Origin: CAZOVB01 sp046541415
GTDB lineage: Bacteria > Planctomycetota > Phycisphaerae > SM23-33
Assembly: GCA_046541415.1 (NCBI GenBank)
Contig: JBKHDI010000027.1
Location: forward strand, 1-42,369
Reading direction: 5' to 3'
DNA: 42,369 nucleotides
Within the stretch, counting starts at the first letter, position 1. Each line of letters starts with the position of its first letter. This document shows positions 18,827 to 26,866 of this stretch, in pieces. The notes under the pieces are model-generated. The model saw nothing but the letters and a program-made list of their open reading frames with translations. It was not told the origin of the DNA and ran no database searches. A program made the position numbers and the translations under genes.

Positions 18827-20101
18827 ATGATCGACATCAAGCTGATTCGCGCCGAACCGGAAACCTACAAGCAGGCAGCCGCCAACAAGCGGTTCAACGT
18901 CGACATCGACAGGCTGCTGGAACTGGACAGCCAACTGCTCGACATCCGCCGCCAGCTCCAGGAATCGCGCACGAAGCAGAACGAAGCGGGCAAGCAGATC
19001 GCCCAACTCAAGGGCGAGCAGAAGCAGGCCGCCATCGCCGAGATGGGCCAGCTCAAACAGACCGTCAAGCAACTGACCGACCAGCAGGAACAGCTCGAAC
19101 CGGAATTCAACGAGCTGATGCTCCTGGTCCCCCAGGTGCCCGACGAAGAGGCCCCCGTGGGCCTGGACGATACCGAAAACGTCGAGATCCGCAAAGAGGG
19201 GGCCATCCCCGAGTACGACTTCAAACTCCGCGACCACGTCGAGCTCGGCGAGATGCTCGACATCATCGACATCCCCCGCGGGGTCAAGCTGGCCGGGACG
19301 CGAAATTTCATCCTCAAAGGCCCGGGCGCCATGCTCCACCAGGCGGTGCTCCGCCTGGCCGTCGACCAGATGACCGCCAAGGGCTACACGCTGATGACCG
19401 TCCCCGTGCTGGTCAACGACGAAGTGATGTACGGCACGGGCTACTTTCCGGTCGGACGCGACGACGCCTACCTCTGCGAACGGGACAACATGTCGCTGGT
19501 CGGCACGGCCGAGGTGCCGGTAACGGCCTACCACAGCGAGGAGATCCTCGCCGCAGACGAGCTGCCCAAGAAAATGGTTGCGATGAGCACCTGCTTCCGC
19601 CGCGAGGCCGGGGCGGCCGGCAAGGACACCCGCGGGCTCTACCGGATCCACTTTTTCGACAAGGTCGAGCAGGTGATCATCGCCGGCAACGACGTTGAGG
19701 CGTCCAAGCAGTTCCATCTGGATATCCTCGCCAACGCCGAGGACGTGCTTAAGGCACTGGGCCTGCCCTATCGCGTGGTCAACGTCTGCACGGGCGACCT
19801 GGGCATGGGCCAGGCGATGAAGTACGACATCGAGACGTGGATGCCCTCGCGCGGCAGCTACGGGGAGACGCATTCAGCCAGCCGCTTCTACGAGTTCCAG
19901 GCCCGGCGGCTGAACCTGCGATACCGCGACGAAGATGGCAACGTGCAGTTCTGTCACACGCTGAACAACACCGTCATCGCCTCGCCGCGGATCCTGATCC
20001 CGCTGCTGGAGCTCTACCAGAACGCCGATGGGTCGGTGACGGTTCCCGAAGCCTTGCGCGGCTACATGAACGGCATGGAGAGGATCAAGCCGGTCGGCTG
20101 A
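18827..20101 (+). CDS. serS: Seryl-tRNA synthetase
   Basis: This 424-residue class II aminoacyl-tRNA synthetase charges tRNA-Ser (and tRNA-Sec if present). Residues 1-105 form the N-terminal coiled-coil arm that grips the tRNA long arm, here rich in Gln and Lys. The catalytic domain shows TAEVP at 227-231, motif 2 FRREAGAAGKDTRG at 257-270 and motif 3 NNTVIASPRILIPLLE at 380-395. The serine-site region reads ETHSASRFYEFQARR instead of the more common EISSCSNFxDFQARR, so it belongs to a divergent branch but retains the key E, R and N residues. GAGGT precedes the ATG by 6 bases. It is convergent with cheB, only 10 bases apart. Confidence 0.96.
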   Translation: MIDIKLIRAEPETYKQAAANKRFNVDIDRLLELDSQLLDIRRQLQESRTKQNEAGKQIAQLKGEQKQAAIAEMGQLKQTVKQLTDQQEQLEPEFNELMLLVPQVPDEEAPVGLDDTENVEIRKEGAIPEYDFKLRDHVELGEMLDIIDIPRGVKLAGTRNFILKGPGAMLHQAVLRLAVDQMTAKGYTLMTVPVLVNDEVMYGTGYFPVGRDDAYLCERDNMSLVGTAEVPVTAYHSEEILAADELPKKMVAMSTCFRREAGAAGKDTRGLYRIHFFDKVEQVIIAGNDVEASKQFHLDILANAEDVLKALGLPYRVVNVCTGDLGMGQAMKYDIETWMPSRGSYGETHSASRFYEFQARRLNLRYRDEDGNVQFCHTLNNTVIASPRILIPLLELYQNADGSVTVPEALRGYMNGMERIKPVG

Positions 20102-20111
20102 GCGGTTGCGG

Positions 20112-21191
20112 TCAGGCCTTGCCGACCGATTTGACCTTGGCTGACAGGGCCTGGATGATCTTGGTGTGCATCCGGTCCAGCGGGACGATTTCGTTTGCTG
20201 CCCCGATCTTGGCGGCCTCTTTGGGCATGCCGTAAACCACGCAGCTGGCCTCGTCCTGGGCGAGGGTATGGGCGCCGGCGTCTTTCATTTCCAGCAGGCC
20301 GGCTGCGCCGTCTGCACCCATGCCGGTCAGTATGACGCCGACTGCATTGGCGCCGGCGCACTTGGCCACGGTGTGGAAGGTGACATCGACGGCGGGCATC
20401 TGGTGGTGGACCCGCGGGCCGGTCTTGATCTGCACGTGGTATCGCGCGCCGCTGCGGATCAGGTGCATGTGGTAGTTGCCCGGTGCCAGCAGGGCCACGC
20501 CGGGAATCAGCGCATCGCCGTCGCGGGCTTCGCGGACTTCCATTGCGCAGAGTTCGTTGAGGCGCTCTGCGAAGGAGCGGGTAAAGTGCTCGGGCATGTG
20601 CTGGACCAGCAGCGTCGCGGGCGTATTGGCCGGCAGGCGGGTAAGCACGGCGCGGATGGCCTCGGTCCCGCCGGTCGATGCCCCGATGGCAAGGATCTTG
20701 TGGGTCGTCTCCAGCAGGACGGGTCGGTCGATGCCACTGCCCGGTTTCTTCGCCCCCCCGGCCGGGGCTGTCCGCTTGAAGCAGCGGGCGCGGCTGGCGG
20801 TTTTGACCTTCTCGATCAGCGTCTTGCCCAGGTCAGCTACGGAAAAGGCCGAACCCGGCTTGGAGACCACGTCGATGGCCCCGACTTCCAGGGCCTTCAG
20901 GGCCGTCTGCGAACCCTCGGGCGTCAGCGAGGAGACGACGATCACCGGCAGGGGCCAGTGGGTCATGAGTTTCTGCAGGAAGGTCAGGCCGTCCATGCGG
21001 GGCATTTCCAGGTCCAGCGTCAGAACGTCGGGCTTGAGCTGGACGATCTTGTCGCGTGCGACGTAAGGATCGACCGCCGTGCCGACAACCTCGATGTCGC
21101 TGGACTTGGACAGCTCCTTGCTGAGCACCTGTCGGACGACCGCGGAGTCGTCGACGATCAGGACGCGGATTTTCTTTCGGTGGCCATCCAT
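20112..21191 (-). CDS. cheB: Chemotaxis protein-glutamate methylesterase/deamidase CheB
   Basis: CheB removes methyl groups from chemoreceptors (and deamidates Gln) when phosphorylated by CheA. The 359 residues comprise an N-terminal receiver (phosphate acceptor Asp60 in LTLDLEMP, Lys111 in SKPGS), a linker at about 130-162 and a C-terminal esterase. The catalytic triad is visible as Ser172 in GASTGG, His198 in VQHMPEHFT and Asp294 in TGMGADGA, with the standard spacing of 26 and 96 residues. It is the last gene of the chemotaxis cluster, 42 bases after the CheX-like gene at 21234. Confidence 0.96.
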   Translation of the reverse strand: MDGHRKKIRVLIVDDSAVVRQVLSKELSKSSDIEVVGTAVDPYVARDKIVQLKPDVLTLDLEMPRMDGLTFLQKLMTHWPLPVIVVSSLTPEGSQTALKALEVGAIDVVSKPGSAFSVADLGKTLIEKVKTASRARCFKRTAPAGGAKKPGSGIDRPVLLETTHKILAIGASTGGTEAIRAVLTRLPANTPATLLVQHMPEHFTRSFAERLNELCAMEVREARDGDALIPGVALLAPGNYHMHLIRSGARYHVQIKTGPRVHHQMPAVDVTFHTVAKCAGANAVGVILTGMGADGAAGLLEMKDAGAHTLAQDEASCVVYGMPKEAAKIGAANEIVPLDRMHTKIIQALSAKVKSVGKA

Positions 21192-21233
21192 CGGCCGACC
21201 TCCCTGCGGATTCAGTGCCGTACGGCCCGGCTG

Positions 21234-21713
21234 CTACACCAGTGCATGATTGTCGACGAAGACGACCAGTTCCAGCGCGCCTTCCTCGACGTAGAATTTT
21301 GCTGCCCCGGCCTGGTGCTGGTCGCGGTATGTCTCGGGGATCGCCGACTCAGGCTGGATCTGCGGCGCGTGGACCTTGAAGACCGCCTCGTTGCCGGCGA
21401 TTTCCGGCAGGAGGTTGCCGCAGATGACGTTGAGCAGCTCCTTCAGCGCGTCGTTCTTGACGTCGTCGGAAGGCAGGCCCGCCTCGCCTTGCTCGAACCC
21501 GAGCATGTTGGCGGCCAGTTCATCCAGCATCGGCTGGGGGGCCGAGAGGAACAACGCTCCGGCGAAGGGCCCGGAGAATTCCACCGAGGCCGTCACCGAG
21601 GCGTCGGCCTCGATCCCGCCGGCCTCGTCCTCACTCATCAAAAACAGGAAGGCCAGGGACATGATGGTATCTTCGGCCACGCCGGCGAGTGTTTCGTCAA
21701 GCTTGTTGCTCAT
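21234..21713 (-). CDS. CheX-like chemotaxis phosphatase-family protein
   Basis: This 159-residue protein fits the CheC/CheX/FliY phosphatase family, best the CheX-like domain. The key helix is present once: KELLNVICGN at 91-100 contains the ExxN pair Glu92 and Asn95 that, in CheX and CheC, positions water to dephosphorylate CheY-P. The single active-site helix argues for a CheX-type rather than a two-site CheC-type protein. It overlaps the 3' end of the cheY gene by 17 bases, with GGAG 6 bases before its ATG, so the pair is probably coupled: a response regulator and its phosphatase. Specificity is an inference; no experimental family member is close enough for me to name. Confidence 0.75.
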   Translation of the reverse strand: MSNKLDETLAGVAEDTIMSLAFLFLMSEDEAGGIEADASVTASVEFSGPFAGALFLSAPQPMLDELAANMLGFEQGEAGLPSDDVKNDALKELLNVICGNLLPEIAGNEAVFKVHAPQIQPESAIPETYRDQHQAGAAKFYVEEGALELVVFVDNHALV

Positions 21714-22089
21714 GGCTGACTCCGGTCAGTTCCCGCACGACTTCGCGCACGGTTTCGGGGGTAAACGGTTTGTGGACGAACCAGGCGCCCTGGGCTTCGA
21801 GCCGCTCGATGCGTGTCTGCGAGCCCTCGGTCGAGACGACCACCAGCGGCAGGGACTGCCACTGCGGGTTCTGCCTGAGCCGCTGGACCATCTCCTCACC
21901 ATCCATGACGGGCATGTTGATGTCGGTGAAGACAAGGTCGATCTCGTTCTGGGCCAGTGCGTCCAGGCCCTGCTGTCCGTCGCCGGCCTGGAGGACCTCG
22001 GCGATGGGGATCTCCGCAAGACGCAGGGTCTTGATGATCATCGCCCGGGTGACTGCACTGTCATCGACAACCAGTATGTTCAGACTCAT
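21697..22089 (-). CDS. CheY-type single-domain response regulator
   Basis: This 130-residue receiver-only protein has the acidic pair D9-D10, phosphate acceptor Asp56 in FTDINMP, the switch Ser/Thr at 86-87 in VVVSTEG and Lys107 in VHKPF. It has no output domain, as expected for a CheY that binds the flagellar motor or acts as a phosphate sink. A very strong GGAGGT stands 6 bases before the ATG. It lies between cheD and the CheX-like gene, overlapping the latter by 17 bases. Which of the two receiver-only proteins in this cluster controls the motor cannot be told from sequence. Confidence 0.92.
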   Translation of the reverse strand: MSLNILVVDDSAVTRAMIIKTLRLAEIPIAEVLQAGDGQQGLDALAQNEIDLVFTDINMPVMDGEEMVQRLRQNPQWQSLPLVVVSTEGSQTRIERLEAQGAWFVHKPFTPETVREVVRELTGVSHEQQA

Positions 22090-22168
22090 GGTCCTACCTC
22101 CGCAGCCGATATTTCAGGCTGCGATGCGGTTCTGCCGCCGGGCTCACCCGGCGACGATCGTACGTACG

Positions 22169-22648
22169 TTACAGGGGCCTTTCCTTGCCGGCTGTGCTCA
22201 GCCAGACCTTGCCGGTTCCCACTTCCAGGTACATCGTCCGGGCGTGCTCTCCGCCGACATCCTCGGATTCGATCAGCACGCCGTTTTTCCAGAAGATCTT
22301 CTTGAGCATCATGTAATTGCGCTTGCCGATGGCGAAGCGGTCGTTGTCCTTCTTGTGCACGTTGGCCCCGCCTGCGACCTTGACCTTCATCTGTCGTTTG
22401 TTGCAGCCCAGGGAGTAGAGCTTCTGAAAGAACATCGGTACGCCCGTGTCGACGAACATGTAGGGGTTGGCCTTGGCCTTGTCCGGGTTGATGTTCGAGG
22501 CGGGCATCATCACGTGCAGCAGTCCGCCGACCGAATTGGCCGGGTCGTGGACCGCGATACCCAGGCAACTGCCCAACGCGTGGGTGACGATCACGTCGCC
22601 GCCCTGGACGGAGTGTTTCATATCGGCCACGCCGACTATATGTTTCAC
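22169..22648 (-). CDS. cheD: Chemoreceptor glutamine deamidase CheD
   Basis: CheD deamidates glutamines on chemoreceptors and in several bacteria binds CheC to raise its phosphatase activity. The 159 residues keep the catalytic triad: Thr22 in IVTHALGS, Cys28 in ALGSCLGI and His45 in GGLLHVMMP. The start is GTG at 22648, with GAGGG about 9 bases upstream; no in-frame ATG gives the conserved N-terminus. It is 23 bases downstream of cheR, so the two are very likely cotranscribed. Confidence 0.93.
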   Translation of the reverse strand: MKHIVGVADMKHSVQGGDVIVTHALGSCLGIAVHDPANSVGGLLHVMMPASNINPDKAKANPYMFVDTGVPMFFQKLYSLGCNKRQMKVKVAGGANVHKKDNDRFAIGKRNYMMLKKIFWKNGVLIESEDVGGEHARTMYLEVGTGKVWLSTAGKERPL

Positions 22649-22671
22649 GTCTCAGCCCTCGCGATCCGAAG

Positions 22672-23502
22672 TTAGGGCTTCCTGTAGGTCGCCGGTTTGA
22701 CGTAACGGAACTTGTGGTTGATTCCGGTCAACGACTCGGAATGCCCCAGAAACAGCAGGCCCCCCGGTTTGAGCAGATCCAGGTACCGGTTGACCAGGCG
22801 TTCCTGCGTGGGCTTGTCGAAGTAGATCATCACGTTGCGGCAGAAGATCACGTCGAACGGGCCCTTCATCGGCCAGGCTTCCATGAGGTTCAGCCGGGCG
22901 AAGTGGATCAACTTCCGCAGCTTGTTGCCCGCCTTGAAGACCCGCTCGGGCTTGGCCTGGACCTGGTCGAAGTACTTGCTGATCAGGTGGCGGGGCAACT
23001 CGCGGAAGCGTTCCTCCCGGTAGATGCCCATCGAGGCCGTCTGCAGCACACGCGTCGAGAGGTCGGTGGCCAGGATCGCCGCATCCCACTGTCCCAGCGT
23101 CGGGATCGCCTCGTTGAGGATCATCGCGATCGAGTAGGGCTCTTCGCCGCTGGAGCAGCCGGCCGACCAGATCCGCAACCGGCGGGTGTTGGTCTTGGTC
23201 ACCTCGGGGATCACCTCCTCGCGAAGGTGTTCCAGGTGCTGCGGCTCGCGGAAGAAGTACGTCAGGTTCGTCGAGAGGATGTCGAGCATCGTGGTAATCT
23301 CGGCGTCCTGCTTCTCGGCGACGTAATCGATGTACTCCTGGAAACTTTTGAGCCCCAGCTGGCGCATGCGTTTGGACAGCCGGGCCTTGACAAGCTCCTT
23401 CTTGCCCTCGTGAAGGTTGATCCCCGCCAACGACTTGACCAGCTTGCTGATCTGGTTGAACTCGGCGTCGGAGAGCTTGGTTTCCTTGATGGTGATTTCC
23501 AT
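22672..23502 (-). CDS. cheR: Chemotaxis protein methyltransferase CheR
   Basis: CheR methylates glutamates on chemoreceptors using S-adenosylmethionine. The 276 residues include the N-terminal helical domain (about 1-75), the motif TNLTYFFRE at 78-86, the SAM site SAGCSSGEEPYS at 113-124 and CRNVMIYFD at 221-229. The start at 23502 gives the usual CheR N-terminus and is preceded by GAGG; an in-frame ATG 26 codons upstream encodes a segment foreign to the family and is rejected. A terminator-like hairpin at 23726-23757 separates it from cheA, so cheR-cheD-cheY-cheX-cheB may be a second transcription unit. Confidence 0.95.
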   Translation of the reverse strand: MEITIKETKLSDAEFNQISKLVKSLAGINLHEGKKELVKARLSKRMRQLGLKSFQEYIDYVAEKQDAEITTMLDILSTNLTYFFREPQHLEHLREEVIPEVTKTNTRRLRIWSAGCSSGEEPYSIAMILNEAIPTLGQWDAAILATDLSTRVLQTASMGIYREERFRELPRHLISKYFDQVQAKPERVFKAGNKLRKLIHFARLNLMEAWPMKGPFDVIFCRNVMIYFDKPTQERLVNRYLDLLKPGGLLFLGHSESLTGINHKFRYVKPATYRKP

Positions 23503-23725
23503 GCTATGTTCGCCTCTACGCAGCACATATGATGGTTCGACAGGCAGGTGCGCCGACCCGCCGGCCTGCCTCGGACGCAAACCGCCCTGCCAACCGGTCC
23601 GGACCAGGCCTTGCCCAAAGCCCTCCGGACTCTTGCATCATCGACATATTCAAGATCCGACTTTTGAAAGGCTTCCGGTTCAGCCCAGTTTTTGTCCAGC
23701 CATCTGACCGGACCTGCCAATAACA

Positions 23726-23757
23726 CGGGCCCGGAACGCGTGACCGTCCCGGGCCCG
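23726..23757 (-). terminator. Probable terminator between cheA and cheR
   Basis: A perfect 9-bp GC stem (CGGGCCCGG / CCGGGCCCG) with a 14-base loop lies 29 bases after the cheA stop. On the minus strand it is followed by TGTTATT, a weak U-rich run, so read-through into cheR is likely to be partial. Confidence 0.5.
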
Positions 23758-23785
23758 GTTGTTTCAGGCTCAGCCGTCGCGCCGA

Positions 23786-26278
23786 TCAGGCCATCGCCAG
23801 CTCGGACATCTCGATCTCGCCGTGGGCCAGCTGCAGCAGGCCCGAAGCGTCGAGAATCAGCCCCACGCGACCGTCGCCGAGGATGGCCCCGCCGGCGACG
23901 CCCGGGATGTTCTTCAGCGTCCGGCCGAGGGTCTTGATGACCACCTGCTGCTGGCCGAGCAACTCGTCGACCATCAGGGCGCACCGCTTGCCCTCGGATT
24001 CCACGGCGATCAGCAAACCTTCGTACGGGTCCGTCACGCCGTCGGTTACGTCGAACATCTGGTGCAGGCGGAAGACCGGCAGCAACTCGCCGCGAAGCAT
24101 GACCATCTCGCCGCGGTTGGTAACCGTGGAAATCGCCCCCGGCTCGGGACGGAAGCTCTGCTCGATCGACACCGTCGGCAACAGGTAGCGTTCGGTGCCC
24201 ACCCGCAGCAGCATCGCATCGGTAATGGCCATCGTCAGCGGCAGGCGCATGGCGAAGGTCGTTCCCTCGCCGAGCTTGCTGGAAACCTCGATGCGCCCGC
24301 GGATGGACTCGATGTTCTTCTTGACCACGTCCATGCCCACACCCCGGCCGGAGACATCGGTGATCTTCTCGGCCGTGGAGAACCCCGGCGCAAAGATCAG
24401 GCTGAAGACTTCCGAATCGGTCAGTTCCTTGCTGCCGTCGATCACGCCCTTCTCGCGCGCCTTGGCCAGGATGCGGTCGCGGTCGAGGCCCTTGCCGTCG
24501 TCGATGATCTCGATGACCACGTTGCCGGCCGAGTGGTACGCCCGCAGCTTGACCGTGCCGGTCGGCTCTTTGCCGGCCTGGACGCGGTCGGCAGCCGACT
24601 CGATGCCGTGGTCGCAGCTGTTGCGGATCATGTGGACCAGCGGGTCGTTGAGCACCTCGACCATGTTGCGGTCGATCTCGGTGTCGTCGCCTTCGGAGAC
24701 GAACTGCACCTGCTTGCCCGCCTTCTTGCCCAGGTCGCGGACCAGGCGGGCCATCTTCTGGAACGTGCCCTTTAAGGGCACCATGCGCAGGGACATCGTC
24801 AGGTCCTGCAGTTCGCGGATAATTTTGCCCGCGTGCGAGACGTTGCGCTGCAGGCGCGGGCGCGAGCCGTCCATCACGTCCGGGTCCTGGGTGACCATCG
24901 ACTGGGCGATGACCAGCTCGCCGACCATGTTGATCAGGCTGTCCAGACGGTCGGTCCCGACGCGGATGGTCGCTTCGGTCTGCACCCCGCCGCCGGAGGC
25001 GGCCCTCTGAGTGCGGACTGCCTTGGCGACATCCTCGGCCTTGGCGGCCTTCTTCTCCACCAGCCGCTGGCCGATCTTCTTGCCGCTGTCGTTGTCTTCC
25101 GAGGCGACCTGTTCGACGGTGTCCCGGTCGGCAGCGCCCTTGCCGACGAGAATCTCGCCGAGTTTGATCGGTTCGGTGGCGGCCTCTTCGCTGAACCCGT
25201 TGCCCTCGGGGTCGAAGAGGAAGGCCAGCAGTTCGTTGAGATTTTCCGGCGAGGGGATGGGTCCGCCGGGCTCGGCGCCCTGGAGTCCCTCGATCATGCT
25301 GCGCAGGGCGTCGCAGGACTTCAGGGCCAGGTCGGCGTATCCGCCGGTGATCTGGATTTCGCCGTCGCGTCCGCGGTCGAGCATGTTCTCGGCCAGGTGG
25401 GCGGTGCGTTGGATGCGGTCGAGCCCGAGAAAGCCGCTGGTCCCCTTGATCGTGTGGAACGCGCGGAAGACGACGTTGATCTGGTCGCTGTCGCCGGGGT
25501 TGGACTCCAGCTCCAGCAGGGCTTCTTCGGCGGCGGTAATGTGGTCGAGACACTCGACGATGAACTCGCCGAGCAGTTCGAGGTCGGCATCTTCGGGCAG
25601 CGTAGCGAGGCCCTCGAACTGGGGCGCGTCGCCGTCTTTCTTGGCCGCGGGGGCCGGGGCGGCCGCTGCCGGAGCTGGGGCCGGCTCTTCGGGTGCTTCG
25701 GCCGGGGCGGCCGCTTCAACTGTTTCGGGTGTTTGGGCAGGTTCGCCGGCCTCTGGCCGACATTCCGCGGATTGGGTCTCTTGCCCAGCCGGTGCCTCGG
25801 CGGCCTCGGCTTGCTCGGCTGCAAGTTGCTCTTCGGCCTGGGCGGGTTGCTCTTCGTCCTCGAGCTGGACGGGTGCCTGGTCGGCCTGTTCTGTCGCCTC
25901 GGCAAGACTCGGATCGAGTTGTCCGCCTGAGGGCGCCGGGGCCGGGCCTCCTTCATTGAAGGCCTTGAGCATCTCGCAGGCCGCGGCGACTTCATCCCCG
26001 CGCCCGGAGAGCTGCTTCATGGCTGCGAAGAGGGCCTCGCTGATCGCGGTCATCCCGCCGGGGATGTCGTGGAGCGACTGGTTGTACACGCCCATGAGGG
26101 TGGTCAGGCAGAGCTGGCCCATTTCCTTGATGTCCGCCGCGTCGTCGGCGACCATCTTGAAGGCCCCTTCCATGCTCGATCCGATGCCGACAATGACTTC
26201 CTTGTCGGCCGGGTCTGCGACGAGAACCCATCCCCGAAGGCCGTTGATTGCGGTATGAAATTGCTCTTTCCAGGACAT
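23786..26278 (-). CDS. cheA: Chemotaxis histidine kinase CheA with MshEN-like insert
   Basis: CheA autophosphorylates on a histidine in response to receptors and passes phosphate to CheY and CheB. The 830 residues run in this order: an unrecognised N-terminal module (1-110); an Ala/Pro/Glu/Gln-rich linker (111-222); an Hpt domain (about 225-335) with phosphorylated His275 in FRAFHTIKG; a segment at 372-424 that has the 24-5-24 residue layout of the MshEN/GspE-N cyclic-di-GMP domain in place of a recognisable P2; the dimerisation helices (about 435-510); the ATPase with N box HMIRNSCDHG, DDGKG at 593-597 and GRGVGMD at 644-650; and a CheW-like domain from about 680. AAGGA precedes the ATG. No separate cheW lies in the window. 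Confidence 0.96.
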   Translation of the reverse strand: MSWKEQFHTAINGLRGWVLVADPADKEVIVGIGSSMEGAFKMVADDAADIKEMGQLCLTTLMGVYNQSLHDIPGGMTAISEALFAAMKQLSGRGDEVAAACEMLKAFNEGGPAPAPSGGQLDPSLAEATEQADQAPVQLEDEEQPAQAEEQLAAEQAEAAEAPAGQETQSAECRPEAGEPAQTPETVEAAAPAEAPEEPAPAPAAAAPAPAAKKDGDAPQFEGLATLPEDADLELLGEFIVECLDHITAAEEALLELESNPGDSDQINVVFRAFHTIKGTSGFLGLDRIQRTAHLAENMLDRGRDGEIQITGGYADLALKSCDALRSMIEGLQGAEPGGPIPSPENLNELLAFLFDPEGNGFSEEAATEPIKLGEILVGKGAADRDTVEQVASEDNDSGKKIGQRLVEKKAAKAEDVAKAVRTQRAASGGGVQTEATIRVGTDRLDSLINMVGELVIAQSMVTQDPDVMDGSRPRLQRNVSHAGKIIRELQDLTMSLRMVPLKGTFQKMARLVRDLGKKAGKQVQFVSEGDDTEIDRNMVEVLNDPLVHMIRNSCDHGIESAADRVQAGKEPTGTVKLRAYHSAGNVVIEIIDDGKGLDRDRILAKAREKGVIDGSKELTDSEVFSLIFAPGFSTAEKITDVSGRGVGMDVVKKNIESIRGRIEVSSKLGEGTTFAMRLPLTMAITDAMLLRVGTERYLLPTVSIEQSFRPEPGAISTVTNRGEMVMLRGELLPVFRLHQMFDVTDGVTDPYEGLLIAVESEGKRCALMVDELLGQQQVVIKTLGRTLKNIPGVAGGAILGDGRVGLILDASGLLQLAHGEIEMSELAMA

Positions 26279-26326
26279 ATCAGGCTTCCTTGCGCCCGGA
26301 CTTTGCAGGGCGATACATAGACAGAT

Positions 26327-26809
26327 TCAAGCAGACGGTTTCTGGGCAATGACACCGGTCCAGAATCGCCCCAGTTCGGATTCGTAGCAGGCCCGGCTGC
26401 ACATGCCCCCCTTCTGGACGAGCATCTGTATGCCCTTGGCCCGCATGACGCTGGGCAGGGAGATATCGGCGGTGACACCCTTGGCATCCAGCAGGGCCTT
26501 GACCTGCCCGGCGAAGATGTTGGTCAACTCGCCGATCGCGTCGCCCATGTCGGGGCTGTCGAAGGGGATCTCGAACCCGGCGAATTTCTCAGCCACGGTC
26601 GTTGCCGCCGATTCGGGCAGGCCGATGAAGACCGCCCAGTCGACGTCTCCGACGATGGAGATCAGGGCGATGATCGTCGCGCCGGAGTCGGCAGCCGGCT
26701 CGGGACTCAGCGAGGTGATCTGGGCCCCGCAGGTCATGGAGATCACCTGTTCGGTGGCCTGGGTGACACACTCGTAATGCGGGATGGCCAGTTCTGGTTC
26801 GGTGGTCAT
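26327..26809 (-). CDS. CheX-like chemotaxis phosphatase-family protein (second copy)
   Basis: This 160-residue protein is a second CheX-like member, distantly related to the one at 21234. The catalytic-type helix reads DAIGELTNIFAGQVK, with the ExxN pair at Glu94 and Asn97. It would be expected to dephosphorylate a CheY-type partner, perhaps the receiver encoded just upstream at 26867-27304. The C-terminus has a Cys-containing GGMCSRACYES segment not usual in the family. GGAG stands 7 bases before the ATG. CheA follows after 48 bases. Confidence 0.72.
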   Translation of the reverse strand: MTTEPELAIPHYECVTQATEQVISMTCGAQITSLSPEPAADSGATIIALISIVGDVDWAVFIGLPESAATTVAEKFAGFEIPFDSPDMGDAIGELTNIFAGQVKALLDAKGVTADISLPSVMRAKGIQMLVQKGGMCSRACYESELGRFWTGVIAQKPSA

Positions 26810-26866
26810 GGGTGGCTCCTTGGGTGGCAGATGGGCGGCTGGCAGGGCATGGGTGCAGCAGCCGGA

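Noticed and set aside
20091..20128. Perfect 8-bp inverted repeat CGGTCGGC-N22-GCCGACCG across the convergent ends of serS and cheB
   Set aside because: No T-tract on either side and it overlaps both coding ends; could be a weak bidirectional terminator but not enough to call.
23638..23665. Possible sigma-28 promoter before cheR (AAAAGTCG and GTCGATGA on the minus strand)
   Set aside because: Spacing is 12 rather than 11 and both elements deviate; kept only as a weak possibility.
23262..25553. Minus-strand Arg/Pro-rich frame of 763 codons across cheA and cheR
   Set aside because: It is the shifted frame of cheA; low-complexity Arg/Gly/Pro composition and it crosses the hairpin between two real genes.
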